Assembly: GCA_030998015.1 (NCBI GenBank)
Contig: JARWMV010000024.1
Span: forward strand, 1 to 64,000
Reading direction: 5' to 3'
Origin: Ceratorhiza oryzae-sativae
Lineage: Eukaryota > Basidiomycota > Agaricomycetes > Cantharellales > Ceratobasidiaceae
Length of the DNA stretch: 64,000 bases
Part shown: piece by piece, positions 24,872-36,661 of the stretch
Layout: the number at the start of each line of letters is the position of its first letter
Position numbering within the stretch: position 1 is the stretch's first letter
Made by a program: the position numbers and the translations under genes
The notes under the pieces: model-generated
Database searches by the model: none
Told to the model about the DNA's origin: nothing
What the model saw: the letters and a program-made list of their open reading frames with translations, nothing else

Positions 24872-24945
24872 GATGAAGAGGTCTGGATGTAGAGAGCTGA
24901 CTGAGTTGGATTGCTCGATGATGGAACTGTGCCGCACTCATGGCT

Positions 24946-24953
24946 TATTTATA
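24946..24953 (-). promoter_or_regulatory. TATA box of the left secreted-protein gene
   Basis: TATAAATA on the minus strand, 75-82 bases upstream of the ATG at 24871. Only about 13 bp of sequence beyond this box is shared with the other arm, so upstream control regions differ between the two genes. Confidence 0.55.
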
Positions 24954-24966
24954 CTCGCCGCAACCT

Positions 24967-26272
24967 GCAATCCGAGCGAATAAGTCGAGTTTCACTAGTA
25001 ACATTGCAAGCATGCTCTCATTCTTGGCGGTGCGACCGATATGTCGGGGATCATGGGGTTGAATCTCGGCAAAGGTGTTTGCCGCCAGCATGTAACGGCG
25101 TAGGATTTACTTCCATGCCGAAGCATTCCAGCCGTTCGAATAAGAGCCACACAAACCCTCGGCATCTTTTTTCATCAAATAGAGAAATCTGTCCGGGGGC
25201 ATAATGCCCATGTACGCGGGATTGACGTCAAATATTTCGCTTCACATGAATCGGGCAATTTCAAACCCCAGCCTGAGCTCTACTGATCATGCAAAAGAGA
25301 AACAACTCTGCTACTATATTAAAGGGGATCACTTATTCACTCTGTTCTACTCCATTCCTAATGTGCATTTTTGTGCATGGACGGCAATGCCGAGCGGTCA
25401 TTAGTTGGAGTAACACTGCTTCGATCTTGATAGCACAGGCATAGCCGAGCATTTCTGGGGTAGCGATGACCGCTCATACCGAAGCCAATTCAGCCTCCTA
25501 TTTCAATCATATTTTCATATTAAACTATCCGCTCAGTAACGGCATGTACTAGGATGTTTATTCAATCACATGTGACTCTCAGAAGCTCGGGATCAATGAT
25601 ATCAGCCCCCGAGAAGCACGTATCATCGTTTGATGAGGCTCAGTTCGGTCAACTCGGTGTCCGCCTCTGTGCTCTCCAGAGCTCTTCATCCATGTGCATT
25701 GTTTACCATTCGTAGCTTAGATATGGGTCGACGCCATGCTGTGAGGCTTGGCTGAAGCTGTGGCTTTCTTTTGGACTCGGCGGGGTTCTGAATCTGTGAG
25801 CCATTTTGATTTATATTTAGTCTATGATATTTGGCACAAGACTGGGCGCGGCGCGAAAAATAAGATCGTAGATGTTGGAATTAGTACTTTATTGATGGTT
25901 CGCGAGCTTGAAGTCGGGAGAGTGAGGTACGATCCGTACGGGACAAGGTCATGAGAGGCCCGTAACGTAAGATGTTCGCTGTGACGTAGAACGCCATCAC
26001 TTCTTACCAGAACGAAGCCACTTGAACGGTGAACTAATTTGTTGAAAACACACTTCACATAGTGCTATATGGCTATACGGGCAACGCGCACTTCCTTAAC
26101 TAATCGAATAGTAACTTCTTGGCTTGACCCTGGCTCCACATCTGATGCCATTGAAGTAATGAAAATAGCCGAGATTCCTGGGCCATTTGGAGTCGGGCAG
26201 TTCGGTGAGTACGTATAGCCGCTCGAGAACAGCCGTAGCTCTGTCGTATACTGCAAACATGCACTGGCTATG
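24967..26272. other. Spacer between the inverted-repeat arms
   Basis: 1,306 bp of unique sequence that holds the upstream regions of both secreted-protein genes. It has short open frames without motifs. It is not itself palindromic as far as I can see. Confidence 0.55.
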
Positions 26273-26285
26273 AGGTTGCGGCGAG

Positions 26286-26293
26286 TATAAATA
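26286..26293 (+). promoter_or_regulatory. TATA box of the right secreted-protein gene
   Basis: TATAAATA, 75-82 bases upstream of the ATG at 26368; exact mirror of the left box. Confidence 0.55.
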
Positions 26294-26367
26294 AGCCATG
26301 AGTGCGGCACAGTTCCATCATCGAGCAATCCAACTCAGTCAGCTCTCTACATCCAGACCTCTTCATC

Positions 26368-26898
26368 ATGCACTTCTCTACGTCTTGCATCGCCCTCATC
26401 GCGACAGCTGCTGCCTTCGTCGCTGGTTCTCCAGTCGAGAAAGTGCGTCTTTAGTTTACCTCCTCTAGTCTCACACCCACCCACATCTCGCCGCTGCCAC
26501 AGTTGTCCAAGCGCGAGACGTCGTACGGAAACCCGGATCTAGTCGTCGATCAGGGAAACCGATTCAAGGTGAACTATGGTAGCACCAACGGCCATCCAAA
26601 CGCCTGCCCGGGTCATTACATCTGCTGTGCGCTCAGCCTCGCTCGCTCCTCCTGTTAGATGCATGCTCATTCTCTCAACGCCCGCAGACATTCCCAAGAA
26701 CGGAGCGCAGCACGGAGACGTCTCTCTCGGCAACCCAGACGACTTCGTAGACGAGGGCAACCGCTGGCGCCTGAACTATGGCAGCACGAGCGGGCACCCG
26801 AACGCTTGCGACGGCCACTACATGTGAGATCTCTACCGTCTTCTGTTTCTGAACCTGAGCTGAATAAACTCGCTTTCAGCTGCTACATCTACAAGTAA
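26368..26898 (+). CDS. Small secreted protein with two tandem modules, right copy
   Basis: Four exons (26368-26442, 26503-26626, 26688-26823, 26880-26898) give 117 residues. Residues 1-20 form a clear signal peptide (HFSTSCIALIATAAAFVAG). A short pro-segment ends in LSKR, a probable Kex2 site. Then come two similar modules of about 42 residues: the first has YGNPDLVVDQGNRFKVNYG, the second LGNPDDFVDEGNRWRLNYG, and both continue GST.GHPNAC.GHYICYI. Each module thus has two cysteines, five residues apart (C-x-G-H-Y-I-C). Introns fall within each module at the codon after HYI/HYIC, consistent with duplication of an exon unit. I do not recognise the family. Size, secretion and processing site would suit an effector-like or antimicrobial peptide, but that is inference. 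Confidence 0.82.
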
Positions 26899-26955
26899 AC
26901 GGCTTGGCCGTCTTGTGCGATGGGACAACTGCCGCTCTCGTGTACTTCATGTAGT

Positions 26956-27600
26956 TCAGCTAGCCTTAGATTGAACAAAGTCGTATTTAGTGTGATGCTT
27001 CAATATGAAGTTGTTCGCCTGCCTGGCCCGGACTCAACCTGTAACAGATTCGCTGCGACAGGGGCGGATGAAGTGAACATTTTGGCTCCTGGTACTGGCA
27101 TGAATCAAAAGAGAAGTCAAGTGAGGAGGACCCGGAGCGTGTGTCATGGTATTCTATCCTCGCTGTCCTAAGTTCTGTCCTCGCGCATTCGAACTAAACC
27201 TTGTTCACGAGACGTGGGGTATAATTACTGATTTTGTGATATGTGTGAATATTTACATCTGAGTGGAGTTCAATCAACTTATGCTAAATACATAAATTAC
27301 CTAGCACTCTTGTTGATATGTATACTACGAATATATGTATATATCACGCTATATGCGCGGAGAACAGTGTGCTTAAGATGAGTAAAAGTATCTTATATTC
27401 AAGTCTGTGAATGACTACCTACGGAGCGAAATCTTATATACAGGCAAAACAGTCGTTCTAGCACATCGTAGAACGTTCGATAAGCCTCTGTTATATGCTT
27501 ATGCGAGCGTGCAATTGTTAGAACATTGTATTATACTCTATGTTATTACACTAAGTCGATACCCCACCGGCTGAGGAGTAACGAGCGGCACAGACGTTTT
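26956..27600. other. AT-rich intergenic stretch
   Basis: Between the right arm and the hAT remnant. Contains runs such as TATGTATATAT near 27330; no gene seen. Confidence 0.5.
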
Positions 27601-27607
27601 CAGTCAC

Positions 27608-28685
27608 GTGAGGCAAGACTTATTCGAGCTAGTGTACTCTGCCGTTCGTGCACAGGTGAGTCGTTTGCCTGTTTGTTTAATATTGTACCAATTACTTATA
27701 TTGGTATTTAGATGCTTCGTTATACGCAGGAGCAACCAAATCGCGCTGCGGTTGACGTGCACTCCCAAGCGCAGCTTGCAGCGCAAGCACTTGGCAGTGG
27801 CTACGCTCGACTGCTGACAGGTGGACTTACAATCACTCCTGCATCAAACCCGCTAGGACAGCTGGAGAATAAGCAAGTCTCTGTTTTATCCTGTTCATAG
27901 AACGTGTGGATACTTATCTATCAATGAGCAGTCCATATCTTACTGCCCCGAGGCATGTTCCTTTCGATCCAAATCCGGCAGCGCCGCCTCCTCAGGATCC
28001 AATGGCCCAGGTCGAATCCGATTTGGCCCGTTGGATTACACAGAGCACTATCCGCGCTCAATATATGGGTACCATCCAGCTAGTACTAGTACAGTATTGG
28101 AGGGTGAGTTCTGGCTGCTACCTAACATTTTCGTTGTCTCCTGACATCTATGTTTGGCAGGCACATCGGTACGAGTTCTCTTTACGCTACTGCGTCTCTA
28201 TGAATGTGCTACCCGCCCAGGCTTCTTCCGTTTCGTCGGAGCGAGCTTTCTCTTCAAACAAGCTAACTTGTGCAAGTGAGCGCTCGGTCAATCCCCGAAA
28301 ATCCAGTCAGCACGTGATAATGCCTCACTGTCTAAGTATGTTTCTGAGCGCTAACCAGATGCCGATAGCACCAGCAGCCCGTGCTACTTTGGATCTAGTG
28401 AGTGCTCAGAAGTATACTTACAGCTGTGGCGCTAGTATATGCTAGCTAGATTTGCGGGGTTTGGCTGAGCGGAGCGTCATCCTGCCTGAGAACCTAGAGC
28501 GGCTCCAGGTCCTCAAACACGCTCTCCAGCGTCGTCGAACCTGTCCCGGACATGCTGAACAGCCGTTTGACTTTATGGAGCGTATCGTTCGACCAACCGA
28601 CGACACCAATGGCTCCGACGAATCCGAGATTGAGTCAACCGACGGTTTTGAATCTGATAGATTTTGTACACACAGTCCATAGTTC
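27608..28685 (+). pseudogene. Decayed hAT-family transposase fragment
   Basis: The dimerisation region of hAT transposases is readable at about 28160-28270: AHRYEFSLRYCVSMNVLPAQASSVSSERAFSSNK, with the family-typical LPAQASSV.SERAFSS block. The upstream part (27712-28080) has ESDLARWITQ, and a C-terminal piece in another frame (28452-28682) contains ENLERLQVLKHALQ. Stops and frame changes separate the pieces, and the catalytic N-terminal half is missing. It is a dead fragment of a cut-and-paste element. I could not find terminal inverted repeats or a target duplication. Confidence 0.7.
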
Positions 28686-28689
28686 TGTC

Positions 28690-29563
28690 TAAATTACATT
28701 CTTTGTCATACGATGTCCGAGTTGCCGTTCCGCCAGGCATGAAGGTTATAACCGGTTACTAAATCGCTTCTCATCGCATGCGCGACGTGAATTTTTGATG
28801 ATTTCGATTCGAAATTGGGAATCACATCCCATCAGCTCATCTTGTTACATCTCTAATGTAAATTACCGGTAAGTAATAAACTCCTGAGCTTTTCCCCGAA
28901 CACGACTGCTGGCCTAATCATATGGCTCAATCGCATCGCATGCGCTGGTGATACAAGTTCTTGCTTGTTTTCGGTGCCCATTCATAATGAATAAAATCTA
29001 TGACCATGTCCTGAGTATCAGAACTAGTCGCTATGGGCCATGTATGCCACCGGGCAGGTGAGAATACTGAAACACATGCTCAGGGGGAGTTGGTAATCCA
29101 CGTGCCACCACCCAACAGGGGACAGCTAAATCTCTATGAGAATGGTGGAACACATCTGGCTCTATGCAGTTAATGTACTGCACTCGCCACAGACAAGCCA
29201 CCAAAGCAAACTTATGAGTGACAGTCGCGCCGGACTTACATTTTTCGTCGCTACCAGTACATGTACGTGTTTTTACAGCTTATGTACCATGCAATTGTTC
29301 CAAGCCAATCAACCCGCGGTCTCCGTTTGTCGTGGACATGTAGCTAAAATGAAGGGCACACCCAGTTTCTTAATGACGCATATGTGCATTCCGAGACAGC
29401 AAGCTATTAGCTACGAATTACAAGAAACGCTGAGGGCGCGCGACTTGATGGTTACTGGCAAGTCAAAACCTCCATGAAATAGAGAAAAACAGCTAGTAAT
29501 ACATTGCCACCATAGTATAAACAATAATATTTTACATTCCAATAGTCCTTAGCCTTGTACCAG
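28690..29563. other. Intergenic, no gene seen
   Basis: Between the hAT remnant and the 3' end of the BCS1-like gene. A 113-codon open frame at 29136-29477 has no recognisable motif and was not accepted. Confidence 0.45.
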
Positions 29564-31549
29564 TCAGTCATCTGAGGATACACTCTCGGCTTTCATACTG
29601 GCCCCCTCCACAGCCGAAGCTTCTCGGGCAGCGCGTTCCTTGGCGATCCACGCAGGCGCACACTCCACCGCCTCTATCGGCTGTCGCTTGTAGCACATCA
29701 AATGACCCTGGAGCGCCGCCATGGACACTTCCTCTTCGGGTATCGCCTTGGCAAATTGCTCGGCCAGGTGCTCGACCTTCTCGGCAGAAAGTTTCGGGGT
29801 CGTGCGGATGGGTCCGCCTGAAGCCGTGAACTTGGGTCGATTTGAGGCCGACGAAGTGCGGGAACGGGGAGGTGTATTGACAAGCGTCGAGCAGGTCGAA
29901 GAGCCGGCATCCTGTTCATCGTATTCGACATGGTCATCTGCCACAGGGAGTTCAGAAGGAGGTACAGGGGGGAAGAAGCTTTTGAAAAGCTCCTTGGCTT
30001 GCCACTTGGTGGCCAATCGGAACTCGACGTGCACGTCCATGCGACCAGGCCGCGTGAGCGCCGGATCAAGAACCTCGATATGGTTTGTAGTGGCGAACAG
30101 CAATCGCCCCTCTTGAGCGGCGACGCCATCGATCGCGCCCAGTAATCCAGCCAGAGTCACGCCACAGCCGTCCTCTCCGCCCGAACCCACACTTGATGCC
30201 GAGTTGGACCCACGCACGCCCACAGCCGTCGTAAAGCTGGCATCAATATCCTCAATAAGCGCGATCGCTCGAGGCGGAAGGTCTGAGATCATCTCATTTA
30301 GTTTGGCATCGTCGAAACCTCGGCGAGAAAGGGAGATAACATAGACATCGAGCTTGAGTTCACCAGCCAATGCGTGGATGAGGCTAGTCTTTCCGCTCCC
30401 TGGGGCGCCGTAAAGGAGATACCCGCGACGGAATGGAATGCCTGAATAGACGCGACGTCAAAAGCTTAAATTTGGAGATCTTCAGGAATAAGGGACCTAT
30501 CATACCTCGATCAGCATACCATGTCTCGCTTGACATGAAGTCCTTGGCGTCTTCCATTATCATGTCCTTTATCTCCGGGTCTATGACAATCGACGACATT
30601 GGGCGCTTGGAACGAGATGCGGATCGATGCCAGCAATTGTACCTGCAAAATGCGACACGAGGCCGATGCTATCAAAAAGCGCGCGTCTTGACTGAACGCG
30701 AGGGAAACGCACTGATCACATGTGTATATGGCGACCCGATTCTGATCCTCGCGGGTATAGGCCTCTTTTGCTTCGCGTAAGAGTTGGTTGATGACATCCC
30801 TGTTTCGGGCCAGCAGACTGTCCAAGAAACACGAAAAAGTAAATCACGTATGGTCTCCCTAATCGTGTATTTCACTTGCCTAATTTGCAAACTCTCTCTG
30901 GTACATCCCTCCCCTAAATCCTGCCTTGTGCGTGTGACCCTCATCCAGTGCCTATTGTAGATCATACTGTGGGTCGAGTCTAAGGCACGCGAGCAAGAAC
31001 AGCATCAATACCGATCTCCGTTGGGCTAGTATCTAAACTCACTATAGGTTGGTAGGTATGCAACCGAGCGGGTCTCGCCTGTAGCATCAGTCTCGCCGGG
31101 CACAACCACCGTAGCGTTCCGGTTCAGACCGTAATCCTTGCTGGAGATCTGAACCTCGCGTGCCTTTCTCCAGGCGGGTTGTAGGGAGAGCCAGATCATC
31201 AGCCAATCATAAGCAACATCATCATTCTATATCCCGATAATGAGGGTTGTTACTATGGTGCAACATAAATTAGAAGAAGATCACTCACATCGAGATGAAT
31301 TGTGAGGAAGAATTTTCCCAACACCCACTCCCAAAACGAAGATGCGAATCGACGAAGAGTTTCGAGGGCGCCGCCAAGGACGATGAGCTTCAGCCAGTCC
31401 CTCAAGCCAGAGAACGACAAAAGCAGGGTGAGAACAGATCCAATGCCTGCTACAGACGGAGTGGAGTCGATCATGGTGGGGACGGAAGCTGGAGCCGTAA
31501 GATTCGGTCCGTTTTGAGTCAAGCTATGTTGCTCAATCCAGGAGTTCAT
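29564..31549 (-). CDS. BCS1-like mitochondrial AAA ATPase
   Basis: A multi-exon gene on the minus strand starting at 31549. The N-terminal BCS1_N domain is split over several exons: an early hydrophobic segment (GIGSVLTLLLSFSGL), then DVAYDWLMIWLS, the SMIYNRHWMRVTRTRQ segment and LARNRDVINQLLREAKEAY. The AAA domain follows: EIKDMIMEDAKDFMSSETWYADRG, Walker A GAPGSGKTS near 30400, Walker B IALIEDIDAS, and the sensor/arginine-finger region TTNHIEVLDPALTRPGRMD. Yeast Bcs1 inserts the Rieske protein into complex III; filamentous fungi have many paralogues with low-complexity insertions like the serine-rich linker here, and their roles are unknown. This one is more likely such a paralogue than the true orthologue. 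Confidence 0.85.
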
Positions 31550-31848
31550 TTTCCTTCTCAGACTCAGAAGCGTTTACGAAGAGTAAAAGTTGCCACTTGA
31601 AAGAATGGGAGGATGGGGGAAGTATGCATTTATCACGTCGAGACAAGGAGCTTTTATAAGTCCGCAGGAACTGATGAAACCGTGTACTCGGAACGCTAGA
31701 CCGATCTGAGCAAACACGCGCGCGCAAGCGAGGGTCCAGGGACAGCCCCTGGCCAAACAACACCCGCAGCAATAATCGCGCCGGAAGTGAACCTGACTCC
31801 CCCGACATTCAGCTGTCGATGAGCACCGCCAACCGCATATTAACCGGC

Positions 31849-32935
31849 ATGGAAACCTCGGTTTCGGGCCCGCTCTCCCCACTTTCCTTGACTCACGTTG
31901 TCTGTACGACCTTTCTCTCGGCTCTCCTTGGGCATTTTTCGCACTTCTAGTCTGACACCCGAAACACTCACACAGATGACTCAAATTCTCATTTATCTCT
32001 GGCGCTTGCCCTGATCACACTGAGCCCAATTTTATTAATGGTAGGCCTATTTGCCCAGATTCTTTGTGGTGCCTTTGACTCGGGATCCAAATCACGCTAT
32101 TTTCGGCATACATGACTAGGCTTGCTATGCTTCGCTGTCGGTCTACACTCGTGAACTTTTGATCATCAACATGTGGGCCGGCCAGCTGGCAAATGAGGCG
32201 TTTAATTGGGTCCTCAAGGAGCTCATACAGGAAAGCCGACCCGAAAGTGAGTGTATCGCTCTTTCCCCACGCTCGACTATTGACAGTGGCTCAGCTAGCC
32301 ATGGTGACGGGTACGGCTTCCCCTCGTCTCACTCTCAATACATGGGATATTTTAGTTCATTTTTCATCATGCATCTATTGACACGTCACCGCTTTCCCAA
32401 CCATACCACGCTCGAACACTCAATACATACTCTTGTTTTGTGTTTGGGAGCACTGGTCTGGGCGGCAACAGTTTGCTATTCAAGGTGAATCCTTGCCACA
32501 CCCCACACCGGTCACAAACAACACCCGACGAGCCCAAACGTCATTCCGGCTCCGATCGTTCTAGATTCAATCTGCCCCTTCGCCGCTCTCACATGATAAC
32601 GACACTTAGACGCTAACCTACCCTTCAGATATCATCTCACATATCACACCCCTGACCAGGTCATATGGGGTGCCATTATCGGAGTCTGTACCGGCACTCT
32701 TCACTATGGGGTTACCGAGCTTTGGCCAGCCCTTCGACCTGGTAGCTCAATTGCCAGACTCCGCGCAATTGTCCTCGACTCTTCTATCGCAAGGTGGGCT
32801 CGGATTCGGGACGGCTGGACCGTATGGCCGGACGGTGGAAAGGAGGATGAATATGAGGTATGGAGAAAAGCATGGGCTCAGTCGAGGGTTGGGCAGAATA
32901 CCGAGGGGGTGAAAAGTATTAAAAAGGAACTATAG
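31849..32935 (+). CDS. Dolichyldiphosphatase (PAP2 superfamily)
   Basis: Five exons (31849-31903, 31976-32040, 32120-32246, 32295-32484, 32629-32935) give 247 residues. The start METSVSGPLSPLSLTHVVY and SHLSLALALITLSPILL match the CAX4/DOLPP1 group. The three phosphatase signatures are visible: KELIQESRP, PSSHSQ, and SRYHLTYHTPDQV. At least four membrane segments are seen. The enzyme removes a phosphate from dolichyl diphosphate on the lumenal side of the ER and so recycles the lipid carrier for N-glycosylation. The gene shares a 299-bp divergent upstream region with the BCS1-like gene and its stop is only about 110 bp from the stop of the convergent sirtuin gene. Confidence 0.92.
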
Positions 32936-33045
32936 CCCTGGTTCTGGTGCGTTTAATTTCGCCGTTTACTTTGACGTCTTCCTGATGCAATACGAGTCTT
33001 TCAGGGGGATCGTGCTGGTTTATTCACTCGGACAATAAAAAAATA

Positions 33046-34740
33046 CTATCCGGCTGCCCGTGGTGCTCTATCCTCATTGTCCGCTGGTTGTGGTTTGACA
33101 ACGCCACTATTGATAAGCCTTTCAATGACCCCGTTATCCTTTTCACTACCCCTTTACAATCGATTGGATGACATTGAGTGAAAAGGAGCATGCCCGAATT
33201 ACCCCTCAGCATGACAGCTCCCAAGCGTAGAATGGAAATACTCACCCTTTCACCAACTCCCTAACCACCCCACGGAGTACTTCGGTGCTCGCGGCCTCGA
33301 TTTTTTCCACGCGGGGTACATCGTCTGCCCGAGTCGGGCCGATGTTCAGCAACATCACGCGTTTTCCCAACTCTGTCGCATGTTTGAGCAACCTAAATCC
33401 ACGTTCACGTGTCAGCCCAAAATTCACGCACGCACGGGGATCAGGTGTTCACCGAAAGGCAGAGTACGTCGCCAGCGTGGTCCCAACGAACAACACTCGG
33501 TCGCTAGATTCTACATCCTGGAACCTAGGGTACGAACAACGTTGCACGTGAGTGGTGGGTGGCACATCAGCACCATCTAAAAAGGGTAGATGACACGCAC
33601 GATCGTTGTTTCACCTCTTCTGCGATCGACTCTCCGAAAAAGACCACTTCTGGTTTGAGCTGTACGTGTCGGCTTGATCGGGCACAATTCCAAAGGCGTA
33701 TGACTGAACGTACGATGTCATCATGGATGCCCTCCGCCGCGCACGTTTCGCACACGGGGAGCACAAAGTTGCTGAAATCGACACCTCTAATATCAACCTG
33801 AGAATCAAATTTGATCCACCGCTCGACGCTGAAGATCGCCAAAACCTACGTCTCCGTCCGGATTCGTCCGGGGCTCGGTCCCGGTCCGCGCCATCTCGTC
33901 CATGAACTCTTTCCAAGACGGGTTGAGCTCCGAGAGCATGTCTTGGAATGTCATTCGGTCAATCTTGTGCTTTCGTCGACAGTGGACTGCCTGGACATGG
34001 TTGAGCAAAAATAGTGGGATGATGAGAGACGGAGGTAGCGCACGTGCAATGTGCCGTGTAGTTCCAATACGTGATCCCCTACGAATGGTTTCGCTTCTGG
34101 GGGCACGGCCTTTTGATGCAATCCATCTACGTTTTGGGTGATCAATCTGGGGACATGGCCTGACACTTGCAGCGCTGTGATGGCATAGTGGGTGGGGTTT
34201 GGCTCGGCATCTCGAACCTGGGGGTATCCAAGATACGATCGAGACCAGTATCTTTGCCTGAACGTGCAAGATGAAATATGGGTTCCGTACGCGTGTGGGT
34301 GATGTATTGTAGAGTCACTCGCCTGAAGCTATGTCCGCGAGAGGTAGGATCAACGAGTTCATGATACTGGCCTAGTCAGTTGTGGTTGGACTAGTAAGCC
34401 TATCTGCTCACGTAAATTGGCCTACATAATTCGTTGTGAGAAAAATTCAGGTGGGTTATTCGAGCGATGTATTTACTTGTAATTCGGATTCATGTAATGA
34501 CCTGATTTTCCTCTATATGCCTAGCTTTCCCAGTCGAGTGTCATATCCATACAAGCATGAATAAAACTCACCCTGATCCCAGAGTCGACGCTCACACCTG
34601 CGCCAGTGACGACTAGCGTATTACCCTCATCAAGGAATTCCCACGCGTTCTACTGCGACACGATGTGCAATGGTGGGAAGGGGTGCACGAGCTAGGAGAG
34701 CAGCTGGAATGTCGGTATAGAAATCTTCATATTTTTCTGT
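33046..34740 (-). CDS. Sirtuin, SIRT4-like NAD-dependent deacylase (5' end uncertain)
   Basis: Minus-strand gene with many short introns. Recognisable in order: TGAGVSVDSGIRAYRGKSG (NAD-binding), RLITQNVDGLH, ELHGTLH with the catalytic His, VHCRRKH and CETC (zinc-ligand region), KPEVVFFGESI, VLFVGTTLATYSAFR, MLLNIGPTRADD, and a last exon ending SGVVKPQPADNEDRAPRAAG at the TAG 33048-33046. The N-terminus is not clean: an ATG at 34740 gives MKISIPT, typical of fungal relatives, but that frame stops within 40 bases, and a second shift is needed to reach WEFLDEGN. Either there are two single-base losses, a missed exon, or sequence errors. The family removes acyl groups from lysines; a mitochondrial place is inferred. 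Confidence 0.78.
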
Positions 34741-34974
34741 ATGGGCAGATCTTCCAGGTTATAAGCACAGAGCTCTCGAAGAGCACAGCCAAACACGGCT
34801 TCGTCTGTGGAGGTCGGTCGCTGGAATTCCGCCGACCCGATCGGAATGGCTCATATTTGAAATCCACAGGACAAAAACAAACGAATCATTTGAAAAACAG
34901 GGCAACCGCGCCGTCAGATGTCTAAATACGGATCTCATAATATACAGATCTGGTGAAGCCACAAGTGAAAACAC

Positions 34975-36661
34975 CTAGCGGTCCTCACCAGAAACCTGGT
35001 GGTATACGCTCCGTTTCCGCTCACCCCACAGTTTGAACTTTTCTCCACTGCGATTGTCTGAACCTTCGCAGTTTATGCAACCACAGTGGTTGGCTATGAA
35101 GGATGTTTCAGAATCCTCGACGACGATCACTTCGGTTTGAAACTTGAACTCACCCTGGGCCGATGAGCTCTTTGCCCAATATCCCAACAGCATGTGTACC
35201 CCCTGCCAGAATACTGCGAACAGCGAGACAGTAGCGACAAAGACGTCGATTATTAGGCTATTTAGAGACTTCCATGAAAGGTAGTGACACAGATACTGGA
35301 CGTTGAATTGTGTTGGGAGGACAGACCTAAACGGAAGGTTATAATCCGATATATTTGCGAGCAACTGGTTTGCTCGGGTACCCTCTGTAACGTTGCCTCG
35401 CCATAGCGGAACTAGCGTGATGGCTGATTTGATTCTATCATCGCTCGTCAAGAAATTTTGGGGCGAGGCGACACCTAAATCCGACAGGACAGACGCAGTG
35501 AGAATCTTCAAGTAGTTCTCACATGATTCGACGCTGGAAGGGCTATATTGAAGGTCAACGTAACGATGTATTCTCTATGTAGCTCGAAATGTATGTTACC
35601 TGATTTGTGTACGAAAATTTTCACGATTTGGGTACTGTATCAACGAACCATGCAAACTCATCACTGAATCGAGCCAGGAGATTGTCCCGTTTACCTCTGG
35701 ACGGAAAACGTTATATAGAGCGGTCACCGGTAGCCGCTGGGCCCCGTCGGGGGACACATAAAACGCCTTTCCACTGTAAAGTACGTTTTCGAAAAAATCT
35801 GAGCCGAAGACTTTCAATAATAGGGAAACGTTGCGAGCGAGTGGCGACGTTCGGTCATTATCTTCTAAGCCATCGATGGCACGTATGATAGAGTTGGTCG
35901 TGGCTATGACTTCAATGCCCGCTAGGGAGCAGTTGATTGTCGCCTATGGCAAGTGAGATGAGCGAGGGGACGATTTAACAATACGTGAGCTAACCTCAAA
36001 TAGGGCCTCATACATAAGGTAACTGGCCGAGAGTGTCACTTTATCCACCTTGCAGCTTGTCAGGTTGGCTCCGTTGTAGTTGGCTGTGGAAGAAGGAACC
36101 CCGGTTAAGACGTTGTATAAACTCTGAACTGTGTACTTAAACACAGCATTCTGGGAGCCCGAACCTCAGATATATTATGCCATCGTTCGTTCGTGAGAAT
36201 GACTGCTTACAGGGGTATGATAGGTTCCGCCGGTAACAAGAGTTGCTGATTCGCAGCCCTGAGTGAAGTTCGCTGTGCAGCGCAAATACTTCACGAATGA
36301 GCTGAACTAGCATGAGCAACAGCTTAAATGCACCAACATATCAAATCGACATCAAGTCGATCGGTCCAAGATGGCGACTTGCCCTGAACAAAGATTTTCG
36401 AGTATCGGCTGTATGGTGTAACCCCAACGTTTGTTACTTTGTGAACCGGTTAATATCACGTTTCAAGCGAAGCGTCGAGCGCACCGTTGATAAAAACAAG
36501 CCCCGCAAAGACTAGAACGGATGAGAGAACAATGAAGAATGTGGTAAAACGCCAGGGGTAGGCTCTAAAACGATAGACATATATCTAATTAAATGGTCCG
36601 TCCGATTCTTGTGGTCAAGGAAGACGAACCTCGAAACTGGATAATCAAACTCGAACCGCAT
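34975..36661 (-). CDS. Two-TM membrane protein family, copy C
   Basis: Minus-strand gene with the same exon order as copies A and B. It starts MRFEFDYPVSR at 36661, then AYPWRFTTFFIVLSSVL (TM1), a block ending SPSWTDRLDVD, NFTQGCESATLVTGGTYHTP, NAVFKYTVQSLYNVLTG, INCSLAGIEVIATT, KVFGSDFFENVLYSGKAFY, ILTASVLSDLGVASPQNF, TM2 (SLIIDVFVATVSLFAVFW) and a tail with NHCGCINCEGSD. The stop is at 34977-34975. N-glycosylation sequons (NYTG-like, NVTE, NISD) are frequent in the middle domain, which supports a lumenal or extracellular location. The gene looks intact. Function unknown. Confidence 0.75.

Larger units (their letters stand above)
24284..24966. repeat. Left arm of a 683-bp inverted repeat
   Basis: Position x in this arm pairs with 51239-x in the right arm (26273-26955) with no insertion or deletion. 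Every open frame I compared between the arms is identical in sequence. The arm spans the TATA box, the whole small secreted protein gene and about 57 bp of 3' sequence; similarity fades just past the outer end. Confidence 0.9.
26273..26955. repeat. Right arm of a 683-bp inverted repeat
   Basis: Reverse complement of 24284-24966 (see that entry). Immediately outside the arm the two flanks still share scattered bases for about 10 bp (GTAGTTCAGCTAGCC against GTAGTCCAGTTATCC), then differ. Confidence 0.9.
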
